A stretch of 64,000 nucleotides of DNA, from assembly GCA_013350335.1 (NCBI GenBank), contig CM023534.1, positions 20,603,302 through 20,667,301 on the forward strand. Direction: 5' to 3'. The position numbers and the translations under genes were made by a program. The notes beneath the pieces were generated by a model. The model did not search any database, was not told the DNA's origin, and saw only the letters and a list, made by a program, of their open reading frames with translations. The stretch is from Chimonanthus salicifolius. Lineage: Eukaryota > Streptophyta > Magnoliopsida > Laurales > Calycanthaceae. Shown here piece after piece: positions 34,209-46,099 of this stretch. Numbering within the stretch: position 1 is the first letter of the stretch; every line of letters starts with the position of its first letter.

Positions 34209-35341
34209 GGTAAAATTGGAGAATGTCATACACTTAGAGCATTGGGAATATTTGTAAAATTTCATGCTCACAAGGTGCGTGATAATATGTTTGAGTGAAT
34301 GTTACCTTGTGCACATTCTAATGCATAGTTGGGTAAGGTTATGGTTTGACCCTTTTATGCCTATGTGTGATTGATGTGAATATATTGTATCAGATACATA
34401 TGTATATGTTTCCCAAGTTCCCTATGATTAGATTTTTATTATAATTGAGAATTCATAAATTTGTGATGTATTAAAGTATGATAGAATGTATGATAAATCA
34501 AGATTGCTCAAGATGTGTAATATAGGGCCTTCATAAGTTCCTATACTTGTGTATGGTTATGAGTAATGTATGTATCAAATGAATTCTCATGATTGTGATT
34601 GGAATTCTTAGAAGGGTAACTCATATGATAAGCATGATGGATGTGTTTTAATGCCATGTTTGGATTATGTGATGATGTGTACATCACAAGTGAGTACCTA
34701 TGTTAATAATGGTTGTGATAGATCGACCTAACCACGTGTAGAACAAATTTCCACGATTTGAAGAGGAACTTGGTAAAGGGTTAGACTAAGTGATATAGGT
34801 GAGTTAAGGTCAAGTATCTTAGAACCCAAGCGAGTTAACTTGTGCTACAATAGGGATGGGCTAGCATGATTGAGAATGCATGGAATGCAATGTAAATGCT
34901 AAAAAAGCCTTGTTTGATTTCCCCAAAGTAAAAGTATGATCACTCTTCAATATCAACCCCCAAATGTGAAAATAATGAACTACGGTTGATCTGATCTATT
35001 ATGTGGTAAGTAGGCAACTGAGAGTATTGTGCCTCAACTCGATCAAAAGATGCATTGTGTCATCCATTTATATTAAAGATGATGTAAGATGTTGAGCAAA
35101 TGTGAAGGGTAGAAAGAGATTGGTGGGATATACCTTCCCTAATATAGACCCTAATGCTAGATGTTGGATCCCTCGAAGGCGGCCCGAAGAAGTTATGATG
35201 CCTTGGGAGTCCCTATATGATGAGACATATATGTTTGTTACTCAAGTAAAGCCTAGAGTGGCTAGAGAATTGTGAAAATTCTAAAGATGGACAGATGAGG
35301 ACTTTGGCACTAAGATGTATGTGACTAGGTCACTCGATTAT

Positions 35342-35594
35342 ATTGAGACGTGGTATGGGTACATCCCTCACGTAATGATTATATTGAGATGTGGTATGGA
35401 TGTGTCCCTCACGTGATATTGATGATTGAGACGTGGTATGGATGTGTCTCTCACGTGATATTGATGATTGAGACGTGGTATGGGTGCATCCCTCACGTGA
35501 TATTGATTATATTGAGGCGTGGTATGGGTGCGTCCCTCACGTGATATTGATGATTGAGACGTGGTATGGGTATGTCTCACATGATATTAATAAG
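35342..35594 (+). repeat. Six-copy tandem repeat (41-44 bp) with G-box motifs
   Basis: Units start at 35342, 35383, 35425, 35467, 35511 and 35553. Each reads ATTGAGACGTGGTATGG and then a CCCTCACGTGAT block. Four units contain the perfect plant G-box CACGTG (about 35410, 35452, 35494 and 35538); the first and last have one-base variants. A seventh, diverged copy lies at about 35792-35825. Confidence 0.9.
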
Positions 35595-36289
35595 GTTATG
35601 CCTCTGTCCGTTGAAAAAGGAAACTGTCCAATCAGTAGATCATTGTGTCTCACCTTCGTATGGTTAAAAGGATGAGATAAGTATATAGATTCCATGAGTA
35701 AGGCCTAGAATAGCCATGAGACTATGGGAGCTTCGATATGAACATACGGAGACTGTCGCATTTAGATGTATATGTGACTTGATCACTTGATATTGAGACG
35801 TAGTATAGGTACGTCCCTCACGTGATTATGATAGTTGACTGACCATTCCAGAGAGGTATTCGGGACGGTGGGGTTGGCTACGGAGACTTGGTCCCGTAGG
35901 GTTGTCATTGAGGAGTAGGTCTCTCACATGCTACGCACTGGAGGGCACTCTCACGGCTATTTAGCACACTTGATGTGAGTTGATGCACAGAGCTAGATAC
36001 TATTTTACCCCATGGGGTTGGTGCTAGCTTCGTTAGACGCGGTCCGACCGTCTTAGAGCTTGACTGAATCACCCATAAGGTAAAGGGATGCAGCGCGAGG
36101 TAGACTTGATCACGTCAGTCGTTGTCTCCCGCTTAGTAAGTCATGGGCCCTAAATCTTGCTAGGGGTCGTGGTATGTTTATGATATGATATGATGATTTG
36201 ATATTGTTGCTACAGTCACGTAGTGGTTTATTCGATTGTTGTTCCTACGGATAGAAGATATCATGGTAGAGGATGTGCCCCTAAATTAG

Positions 36290-36800
36290 TTATGCACATG
36301 GACGGATTAACCCATGGAGAGATTATATTCATGGATGGTTTATACCCATGAATAAATTATACTCATTACTCACAGATAGAATATTACAAGGGATGGATGT
36401 GTATACTCATGGGTGATGGTTCCCATGGTGGTTTGGATTCATGCCCGGATGTTGGTCTTCTATTGGTCCCATGGTAGACGTATTGGCATTATGGTGGACA
36501 TGTTAGTCTCATAGTAGACGTATTGATCTTATGTTAGACATATTGGTCTCATGGTGGACGTGATGGTTCTATGGATAAATATTATATTCCCATGGAGGGC
36601 TTTATGACCATGGATGAGTATTGTATACCGTGGATAGATATTCCTATGGAGGACATTGATTCTATAGAGGATTGGACCCATATTTAGAGTATTGTCCTCG
36701 AGGAGGGATGTATTTATGTTCGGATATAGGTCCCATGGTTGAGGTTTATCCCATGTGTGACATTGACCCCATGGTTGACAATGTTCCCATGGTTGGTATA
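36290..36800 (+). repeat. Degenerate CCCATGG-rich repeat field
   Basis: About twenty loosely repeated units of the type GGTCCCATGGTAGACGTATT, with spacing near 25-30 bases, some strongly diverged. It is likely an old tandem expansion inside the LTR. Confidence 0.6.
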
Positions 36801-37130
36801 GACCCGTGATAGATGAGATCTATTCCACTAATGAGACCCACGATTGGTTAATTAGAATGTCTTGATGTGACATCATGAATAGCACGAGATTAGTGCCATG
36901 AAATAAATGAATTGAGAACTACGTAGGATCTGATCTCCATTGGAGTACGTAGGCAGCTGATAATTCAGTTCAATCAAATCAAGAGTCCAATAAGTCCTAG
37001 AATCCGTAGGGATCTCGCAACACGTGTAGGTGTCATGTGTTTGGACTATGAGTTGTGCATACTTCGGACTATAAAAAAAAAAATTATTATTGTTTCTCAC
37101 GTGTTCGTTGGGTCGGGGCGTGACACATAG

Positions 37131-38757
37131 AGATAAACCATAAGGCAATACAGCACTGCTGAACTTCTCAAACCAGGCCCTTAGAGAATGCTTGAGGCCA
37201 GACAGAGCCTTTTTGAGTTGACAAAGAAAATGAGAATCCCCCTGCTTGACGAACTCAGGAGGAGGGAGCAGATAGACTTCATCTTGTAAATCACCATGAA
37301 AGAAGACATTCTTCACATCCAACTAATGAAGCAGCCATGCATTGGTGGTGACAATGGAGATGAAAATTCGAATAGATGTAATCTTGGCCATAGGGGACAA
37401 AGTTTCTTGATAGTCCACCCCATAAGTTTGTGTGAATCCTTTAGCAACCAGACGAGCCTTATAACGAGCAATGGACTCATCTGGATTATGCTTCAAGGCA
37501 AATACCTATTTGCATCAAAGTGGAGTCTTTCCTAGAGGGAGAGGAACCATATCCCAAGTACGATTTGTTTCTAGTGCCTCTAATTCTTCATCTATGACTA
37601 CCTTCCAGGAGGGGTCTCGAAGTGCAGTGTCAACCCTCCTGGGAATCTTAATATTGTCCAGAGTTATAAGGAAGCTAGAAGGAAAAACAACATGATAGGA
37701 AACAAATTAAGCAAGTGGATGGAGAGTACAAGTATGCTTACCTTTCCAAAGGGCTATAAGAAAGTCAGACTCAACAGTGCTGGGCGGATCTGAACCAGGG
37801 GTAGATGTGATAGTGGTGTCTGCTGGAGGTGGATTCTGGTGTTGCCGGCATCAATATATCAAAGTAGGCTTAGTAGTGCTAGCTGGAGTGGAGCGAGGTG
37901 GAGTAGTGTCTACGGGAAGGAGAGGTAAAATAGGAGAGAATGATGGACCAAATGGTGCAATAATATATGAGACTGTCTAAAAAAAAGTGACATCCATATA
38001 CACATAGGTTTTGCCAGTTGTAGGATCAAAACACTTGTAGCCTTTGTGAAAGGGTGAGTAACCTAAAAAATGCAACTCACAGCACGAGGGAAACCAGAGA
38101 ACTAGCTAACAAAGCAAGCACATCAAAAAATATGAAAGGCAAAAGATGAATATGTTTATGGAGAGAGAGAAATTGAATAGGCGATTTGTCTGACAACACA
38201 CGGGATGGCATGTGGTTAATAAGGTAACAAGGGGTCAAGACTGCCTCAGGCCAGTCTGACTATGTTCTATGGTAAAGAGGAGAGATCAAGCAACCTCAAA
38301 AAGGTGTCTGTTTTTTCTTTCCGCTACACCATTTTGCTGTAGGGTAGATGGATAGGACAATTGTGATCCAACACCATGCTCTTGCAAAAAAGTAAGAAAG
38401 CAAAAAATCCATGTCATTCGTGAAAAATCATCAATAAACGACATAAAATATCGAAACCAATGCGAGACAGAGTGTTGTATTGTCAAACATCAAAATGAAT
38501 AGTAGAAAATAAGGATGCATGTTTATTCATAAATGAAGGAAAACAAGTTCTAATATGTTCGTCATATTAGCAAGGTTCACACTCAAAATGCTGAAATGAT
38601 AAAGAAAGAAAAAGCATCTGTTAAACAGAATCACAGGGATGGCCAAGCCAACAATGCCACAGCCACACATTAGACGAGGATGAGGTCGAGCAGGCTTTAG
38701 AAGCAGCAGCTGGATGATAAAAAAGATATAAGCCTCCAACTTCACGTCCACCACCAA
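37131..38757 (-). pseudogene. Copia 2 integrase and first half of reverse transcriptase
   Basis: The integrase core shows SFIDDFSRMTWIF (about 38440) and then, after an internal deletion, LQQNGVAERKNRHLFEVA (38340-38286). The part in between, where the second acidic catalytic residue lies, is missing. The reverse transcriptase start is visible in pieces on this strand from 37680, and MDVKNVFFHGDLQDEVY begins at 37322, followed by KKALSGLKHS. The gene is cut at 37131 by the solo LTR and resumes at 34074. Confidence 0.8.
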
Positions 38758-38824
38758 TCACCTGCCTCGTGGTCAGATCCTAAAAGGCACATTGAGGGGG
38801 AAAAAAGGTGGCTAGACAATTAAA

Positions 38825-40120
38825 CTATTTAGTGAGCGCACTAACAGAGAATAAATTACGAGATAAATGAGGGACATGTAACACAGATGGAAGGTACATG
38901 GTAGAAGAAAAAGGAATGGTCCCTTTACCAGTAATGGTAGTAGAGGAACCATTAGCTAATCGAACATTACCATATGAAACATGAGAAATGAACGAGAAAA
39001 GAGTGGACATACCAGCCATGTGACAAGTGGCCCCGGAATCAATGATCCAAGAGTGAGAGGAGGTATGATTGGCAATTGGCCCAGTACCCAAAGTAGAGGA
39101 GACAACATTGGATACCTTGGGGTGTTGAAGACGATCCAGTCGTTGTAACATGTTAAAAGTCCTGAGGAGTCACGGGAGCACCATCACTAACCACATCAGA
39201 GGAGGAAGTGATAGGTGTGGCAGCAGAGACATTTGCTTGCTTCGGACGCCCATGCAGTTTGTAGCATGAATCCACATAATGGTTTATCATCTTACAATAA
39301 GTGCAGAACCGAGACCCCTTATTCTGGGGACCTTTGCTAGTAGGACCAGGAGCCCCCCGTGCTGGAGAAAGCATGGGAGGATGAGAGGTCACTAAGGCAG
39401 AGCGTTCAACAAGCACAGAAGTCATGACTAAGAGGCGCCGATCATCGTGGAGTAAGGCAGAGTAGACCTCTTCCAGAGAAGGAAGTGGGCGATGTCTCAC
39501 AGCTGGGCACGAATAGGTTCAAACTCCTAGTTGAGTCCAACCAATAACTCAAAACCCGTTGGCGAGTATGGAGTTGTGGATAGAGAATTGCATCATCAGG
39601 TAATGCAAACCTAACAACTTCAAGTTGATCCAACTCAAGTCAACATCCTCATCTTGGAATAGTACTGAATTAGCGAGAGCTTTCCCTGTCGGAGGTGAGA
39701 GGCAGTCGGATATAACTCAGAGGCGGGCAGAATTATCACCATCTGAATATAAAGCCTTAATGGTGTCCCATACAACTTTGGCTGTGAGAAGTGTATATAC
39801 GGTCCCACGAACATGATCCCCCATGGATTGAAGGAGCCAAGATTGCACCAAGGAATTGTTGGCTTTCCATGTGCGAAAATAGGAGTCCGTCTTGGCTAGT
39901 TTGGGGGTAGTGCCATCAATATAATCAGACAACTGTTTGGCGTTAAGAAACATTTTCGCTGAATGAGACCATTGGAAATAATTTGTCTCATTCAATAAGA
40001 CGGTGGTGATCTACCCAATATGCCAAGTGCCGGAGGAAGCCATACCAGGGAACGAAGCAACGGAAGAAGATTCCCTAAAGGATATCTTTGGTGGTTCTGC
40101 AAAGGAGTCCATAATCCCAA
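38825..40120 (-). pseudogene. Copia 2 gag and protease
   Basis: Gag begins at about 40120 (MDSFAEPPKISF) and, after a stop at 40013, continues as NETNYFQWSHSAKMFLNAK and AKVVWDTIKALYSD, the retrotransposon gag helix region. It then reaches the zinc knuckle CTYCKMINHYVDSC (about 39305). A stop separates it from protease (39151-38825), which keeps the catalytic WIIDSGATCHM and the downstream LANGSS and HVPHLSRNLFSVSALTK. There are frameshifts near 39700 and 39490. This is a better copy of the family than copia 1. Confidence 0.85.
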
Positions 40121-40948
40121 AGCCGAAAACTTCAATCAGTACATTCCAATAGAAATGTGGAAGAGACGAAGGAGAAGATGGGGTGAAGTTGATAGCCCAA
40201 ATCCCAGTGGAGAAAAAGCGTGATGTTGGCTGATCTGAAGGAAAAATAGGCAAAAAACACTGCAGCAGGCGTGACTGGCAGCAGTGGAAGAAAGCAAAAC
40301 GAGGGACCCACCAGTATCAGATGGGGCTGGTATGATGAAAACCAATAGCAGGGGAGAAACCAGTAGTGGTTGCTGGAGGGAGATCAGATAGCTGACGGAT
40401 CATATCTAAAGTCAAAAATCGAGATTTGAGGTTATTGCAGATGGAAATATAGCAGAAGAAAAAGTCCGAAAGTCAACTGTAACGTCAACAAGGAGCAGAG
40501 TAGCCACACCCAACGTGAAGATCTTGAAGAAACGATGGGAGTCTGATAGGGTCCCCTCAGCAGATGTGTCGCTGGAGTAAGAGAAGAGGCAGCGATGGAT
40601 GGTTGCAGCGGCAAACACCATAGAGGTGAAAAAACAGTAAAAATAAAAAAATATACAGAAGAGAAGAAATGGATAAGAGATCAATTGAGAAGAAGAATTC
40701 TTTTTTCTATATCGTATTCAGTCTGTATAACTTTTTTTCTTTGTACATGTATAAATAACATATAAGAAAGCCAATCATGTTGACAGAAAGGGAAAAAAAT
40801 AATATAAAATGTAATTACAAGCTATTAGACAACTAATCTAAGTTGACTCTTCAATATACGTTGAACGTGGACAATTTCTGTTCCGAAATGGGTCGGGACC
40901 TACAACACAAGAATGGTACCCGAATGGGTCAGGTCCCACAACACCTAG

Positions 40949-42200
40949 TGGACAAAGGCTTCACAACACGTTTTCACTTGTCGCCAAGATTACCTTTGTG
41001 CCCATCTTGCCCTCCCTTGCCACCACTTATGCCTGACCCCTGCACCAGTTAGATGTGAGGAATGCTTTTCTTCATAGTGACCTTCAGGAAGAAGTGTACA
41101 TGCTTCATCCACTGGATTTTGTCAATCAGGTGGAGCTCATCTCCGTCTGCAGACTCAAGAAAGCTCTCTATGGCCTCAAGCAGTCTCCACGGTGCCTAGT
41201 TTGAAAAACTTAGCAGTACATTGGTACAATATGGCATTCTCGTTGTCAGGCAGATCATTCAGTCTTTATATACAGGCTTCATTCTATTATGATGATTTTG
41301 GTAGTCTATGGTGATGATGTTGTCCTTACAGGTAACAATGATATTGCCATTTCTACCTTCAAATAGTATCTTCACCGCACATTTGATATTAGAGACCTGG
41401 GGTCTCTCCATTACTTTATTGGCATTGAGGTTGCTCGATATTCACAGGGACTCTCCCTCTCTCAGCTGAAGTATGCCAACATCCTTGATCTTCTACAGAA
41501 TGTTGGCTATTCTGGATACAAACCTGTTGATACTCCGCTGGATGTTAACACCAAACTATCAGCCTGTGACTGGACTTTTCTTAATAATCCGACCTTCTAT
41601 CAGAAACTCGTGGGCAAACTCATTTATCTCACCAATACGAGATTGGATTTATCTTATGTCGTCGGTGTTGTCAGCCAGTTTATGCATGAACCACGAGACA
41701 CTCACCTCTATGTTGTGTTTTGTATTCTTCAGTACCATAAGGCTCATCCTAACCACGGCTTGTTCTATGCACATTAGGTTACATGTCGAGTTCGTGGTTA
41801 TTCTAATGTTGATTGGGCCGGGTCATTCTGATGATCGCCGCTCTACCACTAGCTACTGTGCCTTCTTAGGGTCAATTTTAGTTTCCTGACGAAGTAAGAA
41901 GTAGTTCGTTGTTGCTCGGTCTATTGCTGAGGCCGAATATCGTGCCATGGCTAATATTGCATCTGAGTTGTTGTGGCTTCGACAATTTCTCTGAGTTGGG
42001 CTTTGTTCCTGCTGATCCACTTATCATATTTTGACGGCCCTCAACATCGCCTCCAATCCTAATCTTTCATGAGAAGACTAAGTACATTGAAGTTGATTGT
42101 CACTTCCTTCGTCAACATATTTCTGTCGGCCGACTTTTCACTCCTTATCTATATTCTAAAGATCTCTTTGGTTGTTAGCAAGCTGGGTTTAGTCGACATC
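40949..42200 (+). pseudogene. Copia 1 reverse transcriptase and RNase H, C-terminal part
   Basis: The sequence resumes the reverse transcriptase directly after copia 2: LKKALYGLKQSPR (about 41152), then the catalytic box at about 41307, read as YGDD where YVDD is usual, then DLGSLHYFIGIEVAR. RNase H follows with GYSNVDWAG (expected GYSDADW, so one acidic residue is lost). Several stops and frameshifts are present (for example near 41200, 41368, 41776 and 41890). Copying RNA into DNA and removing the RNA strand were its roles; it cannot do either now. A polypurine tract and the 3' LTR follow. Confidence 0.85.
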
Positions 42201-42447
42201 TTCGAACAAGCTCGAGGGGGAGTGTGGTCCCAATAGAATTGTCCAGAATCGCTTTATTTTGGAAAGTCAAACTAGTCAGTTGTCTAACTTATTGTAATTG
42301 ATCATTAGTTTATTATTTTCCTTTTTAGCCACCATGATTGGCTCCCTTTGTATTATAAATACATGTAACCTCTGTCAATTTAGACAATTCAATACAATCT
42401 AGAGAAGATTTCTTCTCCTTCTTTTCTTATTATTATTCAACAGTGTC

Positions 42448-42951
42448 TTCCCTCTCTTTTTTAATTCTGGGATCATCACTCTAAACTAGTGACTAGAATA
42501 GGAAACCATTTTCATCACTCATTGCATATTGCATTCTTGCCTTAATTGATTTTAGGCTATAAGATATTTAGATCTCTTTCCCTATCTGTGCAGAGAGATG
42601 TGAAGTCAAATAATTCTTGCCTTTTACTTTTGATGTCCACTAATCATTTTGAGATTTTTGAAGATTTTTCCTATCAGATTGAAGTCCTTCTAGAACAGCG
42701 TTTAGAGCCTCTCTACAATGATAATATTCCCAATCAGAACTTACAGACTGCTTACAAATGTCGATCTTGGTCTTCATTTACATGGTATGTTCAACGAAAA
42801 TGACCAAGGAAAACTTCTAATCTCTAAAAATCTTATCAACATGATTGGAAGTGGAACAGACTTTCCTGTCATCCCCTTGTCATAATGACATAATAAAACA
42901 ATGGACAAACAACAAGAAAATACAAAATATTTCTAGGTGACCAGAACACAC
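42448..42951 (-). other. Intron sequence of the host gene, proximal to copia 1
   Basis: These 500 bases lie between the right copia 1 target copy and the donor site of the exon at 42952. Together with 22330-23872 they form the original intron, about 2.05 kb before the insertion. Confidence 0.5.
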
Positions 42952-43017
42952 CTGCCAAAGAACTTGAAGAACACAAAAAAGCATTGTACTGATTGCAAAG
43001 TTGGCTGGGTGATTACT
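42952..43017 (-). CDS. Exon with membrane helix, S-acyltransferase-like gene
   Basis: This 66-base exon has an acceptor TTTCTTTACAG and a donor GTGTGT after TGGCAG. It encodes SNHPANFAISTMLFCVLQVL plus WQ in phase 0 and joins in frame to the exon at 22329. The combined hydrophobic run (about 30 residues over both exons) suits the last transmembrane segment of a DHHC acyltransferase. The exon could start earlier, since the frame is open to about 43125, but the acceptor at 43018 fits well. Further upstream exons were not found before hAT B begins at 43197; they should lie beyond the rearranged block. Confidence 0.6.
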
Positions 43018-43532
43018 CTGTAAAGAAATACCAACAAAACCATGAGATTCATAGTAGTCTTCTTTGCCTGAAACTGAGTACACAAATTGGAAAGGAATAT
43101 AAGTTTGTCCTAAGTGACAATTCAATAGCAGAAACTTAAGTTTCCTAAGCTATCCCTCCACAAAAGATCAAGACGTTTATGATTAAGTAGTTTATTTCAA
43201 TGTTGTCAAACTCGACTCGAATCGTGAATTGATCTAGGGGTGTGACTCGTTAATCGTAAATCGTAAAATCGTAAGAGTTTTAACATTTTTTACTTTTTTT
43301 GCTATAATTATTATTTATACTACAATTACATATAAAATGACATAGAACAATAAGATGACTTATTCAATTCCTCCTAATATATAAATAAATATGCAAAGAT
43401 ATGAGTATATGACAAAATGTACTAATGCAAACTTAAATCAAAATGTATTAGAAGTTAAGTTTTTACATTCTAACATTCAAATCATCATAATTCATAAAAT
43501 TTTATTATCCAAAATTACAAAACATCTGAACT

Positions 43533-46017
43533 CTAAAGAATATCATTCTCATCAATGTCATCTAAAACATCAAAGTAAGACGAAGGTAATGTGTCTCCTC
43601 CATCTGCTACATCCCCATCTCTAATTTCTTCAACGCTTTCTTCCTCTCCTTCAACACCTTCCACTCCTTCAACGCTCTTTCGCTTTCTCGAATAAACCCC
43701 TGTTAATTACAAAATTCAAATATTTTATAAATTGTGCCTTCTAAATTTTAAATATAATACAATGGTCTTCTACATTTTAAAATGCTCACTCGTTTCTTTT
43801 CTAAGATTAGTCTCTTCTTCATTAAACATCTCGTCTGCATCCAACCAAGAATTGTCTTGTAGAAGAGCTGGATCTTCCTTTTCCGTGATCCATTCATCAT
43901 CAGATTCCACATCCGATAAGCAAATAAGATCATAATCTTGTTTGAATTCCTTATTGTCTGTCTCACTTGTAGTTGTAAATTGTATTTTACATATACAAGG
44001 GCATTCATTCCTCTTTGCCTCTAGCCGATTTCTCTTCTTCGTATGAATCTATAAAAGAAAACATAAAACATTAATAACTTCACTTCTTAAACATATGTTA
44101 AGAAATTACATTAATTTATTTAAAGTTAAAAATAAAACATACTTGTTCAAACACACTCCAATTCCGCTCACATCCCGTTGCACTGCAAGTTAAGCGCACT
44201 GCAAGTTAAACTCAAAATCCTTATCGCAACACGTTGCAATTCTTTAGTATCCTCTCCATAATCTTCCCACCAAATGGCTATAAAACATGAGATAATAAAT
44301 TAAAAAAATTAAATTAAAAATTAGATACTAAATAAGTAAATATTAAGTAACTAAATACTAAATACCTGTCTGTTTTCTTTTCCTTATTAGTTTGGCCATG
44401 TTATCCCCAAAGAATCCTCTTTCAGTTCTGAATGCAAGCACTTGCTCATCGATTTTAATCCTGTCATCTATGTCTATGGCCAACTTATCAAGACAAGTAT
44501 ACAACCCTCTTTTAATTTCAGCATCGGGATAAAATGATTCTTCGCAGTGGAAAGAAGGATTCAAATAATATGCAGCGGCATGCAATGGATGGTGGAGTTG
44601 ATCATTCCAACGAGCATCTATCAACTTCCAATATGGCATGTATTTCTTTTCATCTTTGTTCAATCTCTTTGCAATTTTCTCCTTGGCTTGATCCATGCTC
44701 TCATATATGTATCCCATTGCAGGCTTGTCCTCTCCATCAACTAATCGAAGCAATTTTACAATTGCCATTCCAACCTTCGTACAAAATTGAACATGTTTCC
44801 AAAACTTACTATAAAAAATTAGATTATTCGCTTTTTTCCCCTCTTCAGTCTTGGACAGCGGCATTCTATCCCATTCGTCTGGACTAAACATTTTTCGTAG
44901 ACTAACTCTGCATCTCAGCATGCTTTTCAGTGTCAGGTAGCATGTTGCAAATCTCGTTATTGCCGGCCTAATAAACTCACGATTGTTCGTGAATTTTCTC
45001 ATTAATTTAGCAAAACACCATGGTTATAAATGAATTTTGCAATTGCTTTTGCATCAGCAATAGTAGATGACTCCAATTTCCTTTTTCCCTATATCTTCAA
45101 GCATGAGATCAAGGCAATGTGCTGCACATGGAGTCCAAAATAAATTTTTCCTTCTCGCCATCAAGATCTTTCCAGCCTTTACATATGGTGTTGCGTTATC
45201 AGTAACAATTTGCACCACATTCTCCACACCTACCTCTTCTACGACCGAATCTATAAGGTCGGCCAAGTTCTCTCCATTTTTGTAGATCGAAATGTGTCAG
45301 CACTTTTCAGAAACACTCTCTCCATTGGACTATTTACAAGAAAATTAGTAATGGACCGATTCTTTCCATCAGTCCAACCATCTGTCATTATTGTGCACCC
45401 TTTTTTGGTCCATTCTCTCCTATGCTTTTCCAACATTTTCTCCACATCTTCAACTTCACTTTTGAGTAAAGTATTTCTCATCTCATGATATGATGGAGTG
45501 TTCAACCCAATTCCATATCTTGCAATTAATTCACACATGGGTTGGAAAAATGAACTCTTCACCAAATAGAAGGGGAGTGCATTTGCATAGAAAAAATGAG
45601 TAATACCTTTGCAAACTGTGATTCTGCCTTCTTTTTTCCAAACTCTGTTAAGAGTTGCTTGTTTCTTATCATCATCCACATTAATAAGTTTTTCCATCGG
45701 TCTCTTCCCTTTTGGGTCTTGATCATCAAAATAATAATCAGGTCTCCCAGCCTGCATTTGTGCATCCTTTTTTCTTCTTTGTGTGTCCAAATTGTTCCCC
45801 ATCAATTCAAGGCATTTTTGAGTCACCAACTCGGACATTTAGGACATGCCGCTACATCTTTCTTTGTTTTTTCTATATGGTGTTTCATTCGATAAATACC
45901 ACCACTCAATTTTTTTTTACAATAGTTGCATTGTACATGCACATGGTTGCCCGGTTCCAATCTAGTGCAAAACTGCCATGCTTCATCTTATCCCTCATTT
46001 CCATTGCCTTGAACCAT
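43533..46017 (-). pseudogene. hAT B transposase, multiply broken
   Basis: The start ATG at 46015-46017 matches that of copy C. A stop follows at about codon 10, and later breaks occur near 45840 and 45255. The piece at 45838-45251 keeps QKCLELMGNNLDTQRRKKD and the catalytic-region motif MTDGWTDGKNRSITNFL with the Trp that hAT A has lost. The next pieces (45266-45054, 45002-44358) carry CAAHCLDLMLEDIG and LHHPLHAAAYYLNPSF. The dimerisation exons (about 44280-43970) are visible but shifted, with a short duplication (GCACTGCAAGTTAA, about 44180-44210). The C-terminal acidic exon ends at 43533. It encodes no functional enzyme. Confidence 0.88.
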
Positions 46018-46099
46018 TTTAACAATCTTTACAAATTAAAAAGAAACATCCATTTATCATCCACAGTAAATAATCATCCACAAAAAAAAAAAAATAATA

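Larger units (their letters stand above)
34080..37125 (+). mobile_element. Gypsy-like solo LTR inside copia 2
   Basis: It starts TGTAATGGCCC and ends GGGGCGTGACA. The adjacent 5-base repeats are AATAG (34075-34079) and CATAG (37126-37130), one mismatch. The ends and size (3046 bases) resemble the two other gypsy LTRs of this window. There is no coding sequence. It holds a G-box-bearing tandem array, a degenerate CCATGG-rich repeat field, and near its left end the detached 3' end of a hAT element. Confidence 0.8.
32778..40943 (-). mobile_element. Copia 2: Ty1-copia retrotransposon, minus strand
   Basis: The left (3') LTR is 32778-33087. The right (5') LTR is about 40630-40943; its inner border is eroded. 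On the minus strand they start TGTTGTGGGACC and the left copy ends TTATTATTCAACA, as in copia 1. A polypurine tract GATGGGGAG adjoins the left LTR. The flanking 5 bases are CTTAG (32773-32777) and CCTAG (40944-40948), one mismatch. It interrupts the copia 1 reverse transcriptase. Minus the nested solo LTR it is about 5.1 kb. The gene order gag, protease, integrase, reverse transcriptase, RNase H is all recognisable but broken. Confidence 0.92.
23873..42442 (+). mobile_element. Copia 1: Ty1-copia retrotransposon, broken by three insertions
   Basis: A complete structural copia element: 5' LTR 23873-24144 (TGTTGTGGGACC to TATTATTCAACA), primer binding site TGGTATCAGAG at 24145, coding remnants on the plus strand, polypurine tract GAGGGGGAG (42215-42223) and a 3' LTR at 42224-42442. 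The target duplication GTGTC is exact (23868-23872 and 42443-42447). The 3' LTR lacks about 50 bases near its start. Subtracting the nested MULE, hAT A and copia 2 leaves about 4.7 kb, a normal copia length. It is inserted in an intron of the host gene, in the opposite orientation. Confidence 0.93.

Noticed and set aside
35350..35675. Open frames with repeated VWVHPSR and YGCVPHVIL-type peptides
   Set aside because: Translation of the tandem LTR repeat; open on both strands and without any domain.
42880..43125. A single-exon 81-codon protein covering the host exon
   Set aside because: Only 43017-42952 has splice sites that join in frame to the downstream exons; the rest is read-through into introns.
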